The notes under the pieces: model-generated
Told to the model about the DNA's origin: nothing
What the model saw: only the letters and a program-made list of their open reading frames with translations
The model's database searches: none
Shown: piece after piece, positions 10,743 through 19,114 of the stretch
How positions within the stretch are numbered: the first letter of the stretch is position 1
How the letters are laid out: the number at the start of each line of letters is the position of its first letter
Translations under genes and position numbers: made by a program
Assembly (NCBI RefSeq): GCF_018595715.1
Contig: NZ_JAHEOJ010000020.1
Coordinates: 806,001-870,000, forward strand
Length of the DNA: 64,000 nucleotides
Direction of reading: 5' to 3'
DNA from: Glaciecola sp. XM2
GTDB lineage: Bacteria > Pseudomonadota > Gammaproteobacteria > Enterobacterales > Alteromonadaceae

Positions 10743-13706
10743 TTGTATCGCGCCATACTTATTCTTATTTTTCTTTGCATGTCGGATATTGCGCATGGAC
10801 AAGCAGACGCGCCAATTATAAGCGTCGTTGCTGACCAACAGGTCGAGTCCAGATTTGCCGATGGCGAAGAGTTAATAATGACTGTAAGGATTGATAACTA
10901 TGTTTTTGGTGAAGTCTTTGCAATTAAAACGACCGAATCTGTTCATGTAGAACTTGAAGGGTTATTAATAGCATTAGACTTCCCCATATATTATGAGCAA
11001 GATTTAAAGCGGTTTTCTGGCTGGTTTATTGATGAGGAAAACACGTTTACATTGGGATATTCTGAAACTCCGAATACTCCAATCATCTATGATCCTGAAG
11101 GAGCCGCTCAGGCATTATCCAATAATGATTTTACGATTGTAGATGGTATTTTATATGTTTCACTTGAAAGAATAAATGGTTGGTTTGGTCTGGCCGGAAG
11201 AGCTGACTTTCAAGATTTGATGCTTTATTTTGACTCAAGAAGCAAATTACCTTTTCAACAAAGGATAGAACGTCAAAGGCGACAGGTTCGCAGTGGTAAT
11301 GCGAGTGATATTAAATATAGTCGCTTGCGTCGTGGCTTTGGCTTGCTTTCACCCCAAGCGATAGATTTACAACTCAATGCCCTTTACTCCAATGACCGAA
11401 ATGAGGTTAATAGCAGCTATAGCTTGCTTGGTAGTCGTGATGTTGCATTATTTAACACTCAGTTTTTTTTGAGCGGCAGCAATCGAGATTGGTTAAATAT
11501 TGCACGTCTGCAAGTGAGCAAGAGTGATGAGAACAATAGGTTGTTTGGTATAAATAACCTAGCAAACATAAAGATCGGAGATATTACTCCCGTTCGACAA
11601 TCAAATGGCGCTACGTTACGCCAATCTCGAGGGGTTTTAATTGATAATCTAACTCGTAATAATGATATCAACTTGGATGCGACCTCTGTAGCAGGTGAAA
11701 TCCAGAGTGGTTGGGATGTTGAGCTTTACCTTAACGGCGTTCTGCGTGGACAACAATTTGAAGTTGAAACCGGTAGATTTGAGTTCAATGATATCCCTCT
11801 AGATGCGGGTATCAACAAACTGCGTATTGTTATGTATGGGCCGCAGGGGCAGGTAGTAGAGAGGACAGAAGAACGTATTTTGGATCGCGCGGCAGTGTCT
11901 TCAAACAAAGTGAAGTATCAATTGTCGATAAATCAAAATGGCAAATCTTTATTTGGTTTAGAAGAGCAAACCATACTGGGAGATGAAGACCAGGGGTTTA
12001 ATGTGTCAGGCAATATTCAAAAAACTATTTTTGGAAACACCGCGTTAAACGCTGGACTTAGCTCACAATTAGGGGGTGATAATCCGACTAATGTTGCCAC
12101 TATTGCAACGAACACGGCGGTGGCTAATAGATTTATTTTAGGGACAAATTTACAAGCAGACGACAAGGAAAATTATCAAGTAAGCGCAAATGCACGCGGG
12201 AGTTTTTGGCAGCAAAATGTATCTTTGGGGGTGACATACAACTCCTCTCAAAATGAAATCACACAAATACGAAACGATCAGCTTTTATCAAGACTCGATA
12301 TTAGTGGACAAATTCCGGTAGCCGCTGGACTCTCATTGTCTTATAGAAATGATTTTGCGATTACAACTCAAGACTCAGGAGATAGATTCGAATTTAGAAA
12401 TTCAATTGGCTTTACTTCCAAGTTTATTGATATTTTCAACAATATTGCGTACATAAACCCCGTATCTGGCGATGAGCAGCGGATTGGAGGTATATCGGTT
12501 CAGCGAGCCTTTGGGCCAGTTTTCACGCGCGTCAACGCGGCATACACATTCCAAGATGGTTTTGATTTTAATGATGTAAGGTTAGATGTAAGTTGGTTAC
12601 CCTTCGACAACATTTCTAGCAGATTTACATACAATAGAAATATCCTAAACAAGACAAACGACTTCCAATTGCAAACTTCGTGGAATACAGACTCATTTAG
12701 CCTGACAGGAGTCGTAAAGCAGTCAGATGTGCTCGGCGCTAGTGTTGGTATTAATGCACAGGTGAGCTTAGGTGGAGCACCGGTCCAATATAACAGTGTA
12801 TTTAGAAGCGTCAATACAGTAGCAACCAAATCATCCCTACTAGTAAGGGTGTTCATAGATGAAAATGTGAATGGTTACTACGATATGGGTGAGCAATTAA
12901 TTCCCGATGTAAAAGTGATGTCTATTCAGTCTAGGATGAACGCTTTAACCAACGAAAACGGAATTGCCGCGCTTACCAACCTGCCAGACGGCCGCATCAC
13001 TGACATTACATTAGACTATAGTACGCTTGATGACCCATTCTTAGTGCCTCTTGTTGAAGGAGTAGCCATAAAGTCGAGAGCTGGTCACATCGACAACCTC
13101 GATTTCCCACTTGCCATTGGAAACGAGATAGAGGGGCTTGTTCAGGCTGTAAATGAGTTAGATGTTAAAATTCCTATTAGTAGAGCAACGGTAGAGCTAT
13201 TAGATAAAAATGGCGTAGTAAGGCATAAGACGACAACTGAGTTTGATGGCTATTATTTATTCAATGGTGTTGTGTCGGGTACGTATTCATTGCGCTTGAA
13301 TCCTGATTATTTAGAGCGCACAAGATTTAAAGCAGCACCTATGCAAACTATAAGAATAACAAATGAAACGGGTCTCCTTTCAGGCCTTGATTTATATATC
13401 GAGGAGAAAGAGTTCGCTCAAGGCTTCGCGCCTATCATTGGTGGCTTCACAAACAAGCGTGTGGCAAATTTATTTTGGAAAAAAGCCAAGAGCCAATCGT
13501 TTTTAAATGTATTTAAAGAAACTGCATTTGTATTAGAACGCGATCAAAAAACACAAATTGCATTAGGACTTTTCGAAGATTTAGATATTGCCCAAAAGGT
13601 ATGCGCATCTATCCGCAGTAAATATGAAGAATGTGAAGTCGTAGCCCATTCAGTAGAAATAAATCACATCCCCTCTGTTCATATTGCTGATAATCGGCAG
13701 AAATAG
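10743..13706 (+). CDS. Usher-like outer-membrane assembly protein with C-terminal SPOR-like module
   Basis: Likely the outer-membrane pore of a non-canonical chaperone-usher system. The TTG start has a GAGGGG site 6 nt upstream, and the next ATG falls inside the signal peptide, so TTG is preferred. Regions by rough residue: signal peptide 1-19; N-terminal domain 20-170 with LYVSLERINGWFGL; a long beta-rich barrel; an usher plug-like segment at 320-380 (VELYLNGVLRGQQFEV then FNDIPLDAGINKLRI); a domain near 700 with RVFIDENVNGYYDMGEQ, similar to SdrD B/carboxypeptidase-regulatory folds; a second such fold near 810-880; and a C-terminal SPOR-like half-domain with Cys954 and Cys964. At 987 residues it is longer than a classical FimD/PapC usher. 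The usher role is inferred from the plug segment and from the chaperone and subunit genes beside it. The gene is visibly more AT-rich than oadAB. Confidence 0.75.
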   Translation: MYRAILILIFLCMSDIAHGQADAPIISVVADQQVESRFADGEELIMTVRIDNYVFGEVFAIKTTESVHVELEGLLIALDFPIYYEQDLKRFSGWFIDEENTFTLGYSETPNTPIIYDPEGAAQALSNNDFTIVDGILYVSLERINGWFGLAGRADFQDLMLYFDSRSKLPFQQRIERQRRQVRSGNASDIKYSRLRRGFGLLSPQAIDLQLNALYSNDRNEVNSSYSLLGSRDVALFNTQFFLSGSNRDWLNIARLQVSKSDENNRLFGINNLANIKIGDITPVRQSNGATLRQSRGVLIDNLTRNNDINLDATSVAGEIQSGWDVELYLNGVLRGQQFEVETGRFEFNDIPLDAGINKLRIVMYGPQGQVVERTEERILDRAAVSSNKVKYQLSINQNGKSLFGLEEQTILGDEDQGFNVSGNIQKTIFGNTALNAGLSSQLGGDNPTNVATIATNTAVANRFILGTNLQADDKENYQVSANARGSFWQQNVSLGVTYNSSQNEITQIRNDQLLSRLDISGQIPVAAGLSLSYRNDFAITTQDSGDRFEFRNSIGFTSKFIDIFNNIAYINPVSGDEQRIGGISVQRAFGPVFTRVNAAYTFQDGFDFNDVRLDVSWLPFDNISSRFTYNRNILNKTNDFQLQTSWNTDSFSLTGVVKQSDVLGASVGINAQVSLGGAPVQYNSVFRSVNTVATKSSLLVRVFIDENVNGYYDMGEQLIPDVKVMSIQSRMNALTNENGIAALTNLPDGRITDITLDYSTLDDPFLVPLVEGVAIKSRAGHIDNLDFPLAIGNEIEGLVQAVNELDVKIPISRATVELLDKNGVVRHKTTTEFDGYYLFNGVVSGTYSLRLNPDYLERTRFKAAPMQTIRITNETGLLSGLDLYIEEKEFAQGFAPIIGGFTNKRVANLFWKKAKSQSFLNVFKETAFVLERDQKTQIALGLFEDLDIAQKVCASIRSKYEECEVVAHSVEINHIPSVHIADNRQK

Positions 13707-13763
13707 GTGGGTGTTACAAAACACTTGGGGCGAAATGGTCCGCTTTTTGCTCAGGAGTGATTT

Positions 13764-15023
13764 ATGAGCAAAAAATCAAAATATGCCAAAACATTGACAA
13801 GAGTGTTAAATATGCCAAAGCCCACACTGTTTATTATTGTCACCTTTCTGCTACTACTGATAAGTGGGTGCAGCAGTTTGTCAAAAGTAGGTACTTCACA
13901 AAGTGTCAAAAACTTTGAAGAGCAGGCTTCATTAAGGCAGTCCGAAGAGTTGAGTGCAATTATAGAAGAATGGGCGACGATGAAGCCCGCATTGATAAAT
14001 CTGATCTCCCTTGAATCAGATTTACAATATATGCTTAACAATATTGATCAAACCAACGATACGCTGCCTAGCAGCGCTGAACTGCAAAAAGCAATCGAAT
14101 CAGAAGAAGAGTTGTTAGCTTACGAGACAATGAGCTTTTCTGACGCTAAAGATATAACCGGTGACTTTGACGCAGAGACGGTAGAGGCTGAAAAGTTTAG
14201 CAAAGCTTCCGTATTCGCAGATGAGACACTATTGCAGGAGCTCCAAAATTCTGTTGCGACTAAATCAACAGATTTGCCGCCATTAGCATCGGAAGAAGTG
14301 CCTTTGACTCCTGCAATTGAGTTAAACCTAGCCTCGCAAAATCTAGATTTGGAAAATACTGATGTGTCTGAAAGTAATGCGCCAAAAGTAAAAGCCGTTG
14401 CGCCGGTTGCGAAGTACCTTCGAGAGGACGCACAAGCGCAAGACTCTTTGCCTATTCAAGATGTGCGTGCTGTCGGAGTTGATGAGCTGCAACCAAACTC
14501 TACTCAGGTACCTCAAAGAAAATCAAGTTTTGAGACTATTGTGTCAACAGCCACTGATAATGATATTGATGGTAAGTTCAAAACCTCACCAAGTGATGAA
14601 GGTATACCTGATTCGATAATGGATGCGAAATTCAAGCAACAGAATATTGACCCAAGAGATATTGTTGGAGGCGTTAGCAAGTTCTCGTCTCAGGTAAATC
14701 GCAACAATAATATTAACACTAGCGGAGAATGCCGTATAGCGCGTCAAGAACTGATAGGAAAGGGTTATGCATTGCATCTAGCTTCATACAGTTCAATGCA
14801 GGCCGCTATCGAGGGATGGAAAAATTTAAGTAGCGATTACGCCGATGAGCTATGTGGTTTAGTGGCTGCAACTGAGCTTGTAACAGTTAATAACAAGCTG
14901 TTCTATAGTCTGCGTGCCGGTGGCTTTGCTTCGAAGGACACCGCAGATGAAGCGTGTCAGAAACTTACTAGCGAGAATCAATATTGTCGTAGCACCAAAT
15001 TTGTAGGTAAGAGACTACCGTGA
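13764..15023 (+). CDS. SPOR-domain lipoprotein of the pilus-like cluster
   Basis: Predicted lipoprotein with a lipobox LISGC near residue 36 after a hydrophobic stretch. A long acidic, low-complexity middle (about residues 50-310) probably spans the periplasm. The C-terminal SPOR-type domain (about 320-415) includes GYALHLASYSSMQAA and LFYSLRAGGFASKDTA. SPOR domains usually bind denuded peptidoglycan. Four cysteines (323, 364, 398, 408) lie in or beside the domain. The start is supported by AGGAG 7 nt upstream. It lies 57 bp after the usher-like gene and overlaps the next gene by 4 bp, so it belongs to the same operon. A role anchoring the usher to the wall is inference. Confidence 0.75.
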   Translation: MSKKSKYAKTLTRVLNMPKPTLFIIVTFLLLLISGCSSLSKVGTSQSVKNFEEQASLRQSEELSAIIEEWATMKPALINLISLESDLQYMLNNIDQTNDTLPSSAELQKAIESEEELLAYETMSFSDAKDITGDFDAETVEAEKFSKASVFADETLLQELQNSVATKSTDLPPLASEEVPLTPAIELNLASQNLDLENTDVSESNAPKVKAVAPVAKYLREDAQAQDSLPIQDVRAVGVDELQPNSTQVPQRKSSFETIVSTATDNDIDGKFKTSPSDEGIPDSIMDAKFKQQNIDPRDIVGGVSKFSSQVNRNNNINTSGECRIARQELIGKGYALHLASYSSMQAAIEGWKNLSSDYADELCGLVAATELVTVNNKLFYSLRAGGFASKDTADEACQKLTSENQYCRSTKFVGKRLP

Positions 15024-15475
15024 AACATCGTTGTGTATTTGTATTATTAATATTACCAAGCACTAGCGGCGCTGAAGTTTTCGAACTTCAGGCATTGGAT
15101 TTTGGAACCATTGCAATAATAAGCAATGACTCAGTATCTTCTCTAACCATAGACAAGTTTGGAAATACAATAGTGTCACCGTCACTGCGAATTGTTGAGC
15201 CACCAAGCTCAGGGCGATTCTTAATTGACAACCTTGCTCCAAATACAGGCATTAGAATTACGATGTCACATAATGCAACAACAATGACACCCCTTACGAC
15301 ATCTCAGGAATTTTTTACGTTTTCATTAACCGATTATTCGGATTACTTAGTTGCAGATGGCAACGGTGAGGCTGAATTATTTGTTGGTGGAACAATATCT
15401 ACGTCAGGAAGCGGGAACCTAAACTTTGCGCAGACTGATTACCGCATAAATTATAGAGTGACATTTTTATTTTAG
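15020..15475 (+). CDS. DUF4402-like small secreted subunit (putative minor/tip pilin)
   Basis: Secreted beta-rich protein of 151 residues. The GTG start overlaps the stop of the SPOR lipoprotein gene (GTGA), implying translational coupling. The short signal peptide ends near TSGA. The body has the DUF4402 hallmark LDFGTI soon after the mature start, a GRFLIDNLAPNTG segment, VGGTIS, and an alternating hydrophobic last strand (YRINYRVTFLF). It shares this pattern with the larger subunit encoded at 16473. Its position before the chaperone suggests a minor or tip subunit, which is inference. No cysteine is seen in the mature region. Confidence 0.65.
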   Translation: MKHRCVFVLLILPSTSGAEVFELQALDFGTIAIISNDSVSSLTIDKFGNTIVSPSLRIVEPPSSGRFLIDNLAPNTGIRITMSHNATTMTPLTTSQEFFTFSLTDYSDYLVADGNGEAELFVGGTISTSGSGNLNFAQTDYRINYRVTFLF

Positions 15476-15484
15476 AGGCAAAAA

Positions 15485-16309
15485 ATGAAAACCATTACAA
15501 GCATGACCGTATTATTAGTTTTTTTAAGTGCAATTGCGCCGGCATATGGGAATTTGTTGGTAACTCCGAAACGTATTGTATTTGATCAAAGAGAACGCAC
15601 TCAGCAAGTGATATTAGTTAACTCTACGACTGATACAAGAAGCTACCGCCTAGAATGGGTAGAGCAGCGTCAAGTTTCTGGTGGGAGTTACCAAGTACTG
15701 AAAACAGAAGAAGCTGAAGGTAGAAAGAAAGCAAGCGACCTAATGCGATTCTCTCCTCGACAAGTAACTCTTGGTCCAGGAGAGCGCCAAGTTGTAAAAA
15801 TTGTGGCAAGGAGGAGTGCAAATATGGAGCCGGGTGAATACCGTTCCCATCTTCTTTTTAGCGCGCTTCCACCAGCAATTGAAGAAAGTGATGAAGAGGT
15901 TGATGGAATCAGTATGAAGCTAAATGTTTTAGTGTCTTATTCTATTCCCGTGCTATTAAACGTCGGTTACCAATCTCCACAGGTATCTGTTTCAAATGTG
16001 AAGGTGCAAGAGAGACCTGATCAAGACAATAAGTTTGCAGACATCCTTGTGGCATTGGATAAGCGAGGTGAATATTCAACTTATGGCACAATTAAAGCGT
16101 TTTACAGGTCAAGCGACAGCGAGAGCTTTGAGCAAGTGGGACTATTAAATGGTGTAAGCATTTTCGGTGAGGCTGATTCATACAACGCAATGCTTAGTTG
16201 GATGGGCTTGCCGGAAAGCCGCAAAGGCGAGCTAAAAATTCGTTACGAGGGCGCTGCTGAATTCAACGGTAAAACCTTTACTGAAGAGCTCTTTCCGCTT
16301 GATTTATAA
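15485..16309 (+). CDS. PapD-like periplasmic pilus chaperone
   Basis: Periplasmic chaperone with immunoglobulin-like domains that would hold subunits by donor-strand complementation and deliver them to the usher. It has a cleavable signal peptide (about residues 1-22), an N-terminal domain with TPKRIVFDQRERTQQV (the basic residue of strand A1), and the family-typical MRFSPRQVTLGPGERQVVKI block near residues 84-103. The second domain is less conserved. The AGAGG site before the ATG is good. At 274 residues it is slightly longer than classical FimC/PapD. Its presence is the best evidence that the neighbours form a chaperone-usher system. Confidence 0.85.
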   Translation: MKTITSMTVLLVFLSAIAPAYGNLLVTPKRIVFDQRERTQQVILVNSTTDTRSYRLEWVEQRQVSGGSYQVLKTEEAEGRKKASDLMRFSPRQVTLGPGERQVVKIVARRSANMEPGEYRSHLLFSALPPAIEESDEEVDGISMKLNVLVSYSIPVLLNVGYQSPQVSVSNVKVQERPDQDNKFADILVALDKRGEYSTYGTIKAFYRSSDSESFEQVGLLNGVSIFGEADSYNAMLSWMGLPESRKGELKIRYEGAAEFNGKTFTEELFPLDL

Positions 16310-16472
16310 AAAATTTTAAAATACCGCTAATGTTATTTGTGAACACGACGATAAATTCATTGTAGGTTAATTTTATAACCTTAGTAGGACTAACGTTCTG
16401 CTAGAGACAGAGAGTTCGCGAGTCTCCTTGCGTTTCTGTGTCGTAGTTTATTTAAAACAATCGGAGAATTCC
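16310..16472 (+). promoter_or_regulatory. Leader/promoter region before the main DUF4402 subunit gene
   Basis: 163 bp without a gene, the largest gap in the pilus-like block. A TATAAC at 16374-16379 could be a -10 box but has no convincing -35. Near 16404-16426 the arms GAGAC and GTCTC could form a small hairpin in a leader. The GGAG ribosome-binding site is at 16463-16466. Separate expression of the main subunit is inferred from the gap. Confidence 0.35.
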
Positions 16473-17102
16473 ATGTTTAAACGCAATCATATTTATATCG
16501 CGTTAGTTGCGACCTCACTATCACTAGGCGCGTCGCACGCTCTCGCACAAGAAACTGTTAGCTCTACTGCTACTATTACAGTGTCTAATGCATTTACTTT
16601 ACAAGAAGTTGCTCCACTAGACTTCGGCACGGTACGTCTTGCTTACAGCTACGATGGTACAAACGCTTTGTCTCCTGCAGCATCAATTACTGTAAATGCT
16701 AACGGTAGCCCAGCGACTATTGTACTCGGAGTGGATGGTACAGGTACATCTGAAGCATCTTTTACTGAAATTTTGCCGGGTAGCCCAGCAGAATATTCTA
16801 TTACGGGTGCTGCGCCGTTTACGGCAGTTCGAGTAACAGGTTTACCTACTGCTAACTTGACAAACCCAGCTTCGCCTGGCGCAATATTGGCAATGACGGT
16901 AACAGCCACAAACTTCGAAATTGTTGGTGGTACTAACCCTGGCGATGTATATGACCAATCAGGCACTTCTAATTTGGTTACTGACGCCACAGGCGCTGTA
17001 GGCTTTTTGATGGGTGGAACAATCACAACGCCTACTGCAGATGCTGTTAGCTTTGGTGACGGTGCCTATACAGGGACCTACAGTGTAGTTGTAGATTACT
17101 AA
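16473..17102 (+). CDS. DUF4402 domain protein, putative major pilin subunit
   Basis: Secreted structural protein of 209 residues, probably the main subunit of the surface structure. The ATG at 16473 is chosen because GGAG lies 6 nt upstream and a clear signal peptide follows, cleaved after ASHALA; the frame is open upstream to 16428. The mature part shows PLDFGTVRL near its start, VGGTNPGDVY, GFLMGGTI, and a final strand YTGTYSVVVDY. It is rich in Ala, Thr, Gly and Val, with no mature cysteine. It follows the chaperone gene after a 163-bp gap and is closed by a strong terminator, a layout suiting a highly expressed subunit. Confidence 0.7.
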   Translation: MFKRNHIYIALVATSLSLGASHALAQETVSSTATITVSNAFTLQEVAPLDFGTVRLAYSYDGTNALSPAASITVNANGSPATIVLGVDGTGTSEASFTEILPGSPAEYSITGAAPFTAVRVTGLPTANLTNPASPGAILAMTVTATNFEIVGGTNPGDVYDQSGTSNLVTDATGAVGFLMGGTITTPTADAVSFGDGAYTGTYSVVVDY

Positions 17103-17106
17103 AATC

Positions 17107-17128
17107 CGCATTTAAACGTTTAAATGCG
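17107..17128. repeat. Perfect 22-bp palindrome after the pilin gene
   Basis: CGCATTTAAA and TTTAAATGCG flank a central CG, giving full self-complementarity over 22 bp. It lies 5 bp after the pilin stop and 18 bp before the terminator. It could be an mRNA 3'-end stabilising hairpin or a protein-binding site. Confidence 0.7.
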
Positions 17129-17146
17129 TTTGTACGACGTCATTCA

Positions 17147-17173
17147 AAAGCCAGCTTAACCGCTGGCTTTTTT
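17147..17173 (+). terminator. Rho-independent terminator of the pilus-like operon
   Basis: 9-bp stem AAAGCCAGC/GCTGGCTTT with a TTAACC loop and trailing T residues. The A-rich left side may let it also stop sapF transcription from the other strand. Confidence 0.9.
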
Positions 17174-17196
17174 ACGTCTTATGCCAAGGGCTGCTG

Positions 17197-18078
17197 CTAA
17201 AGCTTAGCAAAATGCTTCTCAACTAAATCAAAATGAGACTGAATCAACTTTTGGGTAATCGCTTGTTGCGGGTTAGTGAATACCTCAGATGTCACACCCT
17301 GCTCAATAATCTGTCCTTTGTCTAATACAATTACGCGATCGCTAATGTGGCGCACAATGCCAATGTTGTGAGAAATAAAGACGAAACTCAGTCCGAGCTC
17401 TTTTTGTAACTGAAGAATCAAATTGACGGTTTGCGAGCGCACAGATGGGTCAAGTGCGGCAAACGGCTCATCGGCAACGATGATTTTTGGGTCAAGCAAC
17501 AAGGCTCTTGCTAATGCGATACGCTGCTGCTGACCGTCTGATAGCATATGGCGATAAAAGTAGTAGTGTTCTCTGAGCAACCCCACCTTAACTAAGGTTT
17601 CTTCGATTTTTTCTCTTCGGGCAGTTTCGCCTAATTTTGTATTTAGCTTGAGTGTTTGATTGAGCACTGTGCCAATAGATAACGCAGGGTTTAGCGCGTC
17701 TGCGCTGTGTTGTAGTATCATTCGGATATCTTGCTTTCTAGCGTTTATCCGTGCCTCTTGAGGCAATGCTACGCTAAAGCGTTGACTATCGTCATTCGCC
17801 CCTTTTGCCGGGCTTTCAACTTGCGTTTCGGCATATTCTGCGGGTGCATCTGCATCAGGCATTAATTCAATCTCGCCTTTTTCAATCTGCAGTGCGCCCA
17901 CTAATGCCTTTGCTAGCATACTTTTACCAGAGCCATTATTGCCAATTAAGGCAATTGTTTCACCTTTGTACATGTCAAAGCTTATAGGACCTAGCGTAAA
18001 TATTTGCTGCTTACCAAACAGCCCGCGTTTAATAAAATGCCGATACTCTATGTCTCTTACCGATAGTATTTTAGTCAT
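17197..18078 (-). CDS. sapF: SapF, peptide ABC transporter ATP-binding protein
   Basis: ATPase of the Sap peptide importer. Walker A is GNNGSGKS, the signature is LSDGQQQRIALARAL, and Walker B is IIVADEPFAAL with an intact catalytic glutamate. A low-complexity insertion (about residues 75-105, with APAEYAETQVESPAKGA) separates Walker A from the Q-loop region, making the protein (293 residues) longer than I expect for SapF. The gene overlaps sapD by 8 bp and ends the pspF-sapABCDF unit. Confidence 0.9.
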   Translation of the reverse strand: MTKILSVRDIEYRHFIKRGLFGKQQIFTLGPISFDMYKGETIALIGNNGSGKSMLAKALVGALQIEKGEIELMPDADAPAEYAETQVESPAKGANDDSQRFSVALPQEARINARKQDIRMILQHSADALNPALSIGTVLNQTLKLNTKLGETARREKIEETLVKVGLLREHYYFYRHMLSDGQQQRIALARALLLDPKIIVADEPFAALDPSVRSQTVNLILQLQKELGLSFVFISHNIGIVRHISDRVIVLDKGQIIEQGVTSEVFTNPQQAITQKLIQSHFDLVEKHFAKL

Positions 18079-19114
18079 CTGCGCCTAACCCCCGCGATAG
18101 TTTGGGTGCACGCTTAGCAATTTTTTCGGGCACGTGAAGCGGAAAGTGGCAGCTATAGGTATGATCTTGTATCGAGCGAGGCGGAGGTACAATGACACAT
18201 TCTTTGCGCGCATTAGGGCAGCGAGGCCCGAGTCTGCAGCCCGCTGGCAAGTGTTGCAGGGTAGGTATTGTCCCGCCGAGGGCTATCAATGGTGATTTTG
18301 TTGGTAGCGATAGTTGAAAGCTAGGCGCACTGTCTAACAATGCTTTGGTGTATGGATGTAAAGGGCGCTTTAAAAGTGATTTCACTTTGCCAGATTCTAC
18401 GGTTTGCCCGCAATAAAGCACGGTCATGCTGTGCGCAACGCTGGTAATGGCTAATAAGTCGTGACTCACAAACAATATAGCGAGTTTTTTCGTTTTGTTA
18501 AGCTTTTCTAGCAAGCGCAGTATTTGTGTTTTTGTTGTGCTTTCCATGCCGCGAGTGGAGTCATCTGCAATCAAAATTTTTGGCTCAGAGGCGAGCGCCA
18601 TCGCAATCATAATTTTTTGGCTCACATCTATAGGGATCTCATGAGGATAAGCTTTTAGATATTGGTCATGGTCTTTGATGCCAACCCGATGTATCAAGCT
18701 AATGGCAATGCGCTTGCGCTGCTTGTTTTGCTGCCAAAACCAACCGCGCTTAATAAGCTCTGGTGGAATACTTTCTTCTAGTTGTTCACCAATAGTGACC
18801 GAGGGGTCGAGCGACGAAGTAGGCTCTTGAAAGACCACCGCAATTTCCCGACGCATGATTTGCCTTCTCTGCTCATACGACATATTTAGAAGGTCTTGTC
18901 CTTGATAGGTGATTCGGTCGGCCTTGATTGACCAATATTCGGGTATGGCGCCGATGATACACCTCACCGCCAAGCTTTTACCTGACCCAGATTCACCCAC
19001 CAATGCTCGAATCTCGCCTTCATCAAGCTGCAAGTTCACTTTGTCGAGGGCTTTTACGGTATCGCCGCCAATATCGATGTACAGCGTAAGATTTTTAATA
19101 TCAAGCAAAGCCAT
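18071..19114 (-). CDS. sapD: SapD, peptide ABC transporter ATP-binding protein
   Basis: Second ATPase of the Sap importer. Walker A is GESGSGKS. The ABC signature is degenerate (IDVSQKIMIAMALA), which is common in SapD. The Walker B segment reads ILIADDSTRG, with Asp where the catalytic Glu of DEP is expected. The C-terminus has the cysteine-rich oligopeptide-transporter extension (CRLGPRCPNARKEC). At 347 residues it is of usual length. It is likely the weaker ATPase partner of SapF. It overlaps sapC at a single base. Confidence 0.9.
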   Translation of the reverse strand: MALLDIKNLTLYIDIGGDTVKALDKVNLQLDEGEIRALVGESGSGKSLAVRCIIGAIPEYWSIKADRITYQGQDLLNMSYEQRRQIMRREIAVVFQEPTSSLDPSVTIGEQLEESIPPELIKRGWFWQQNKQRKRIAISLIHRVGIKDHDQYLKAYPHEIPIDVSQKIMIAMALASEPKILIADDSTRGMESTTKTQILRLLEKLNKTKKLAILFVSHDLLAITSVAHSMTVLYCGQTVESGKVKSLLKRPLHPYTKALLDSAPSFQLSLPTKSPLIALGGTIPTLQHLPAGCRLGPRCPNARKECVIVPPPRSIQDHTYSCHFPLHVPEKIAKRAPKLSRGLGADD

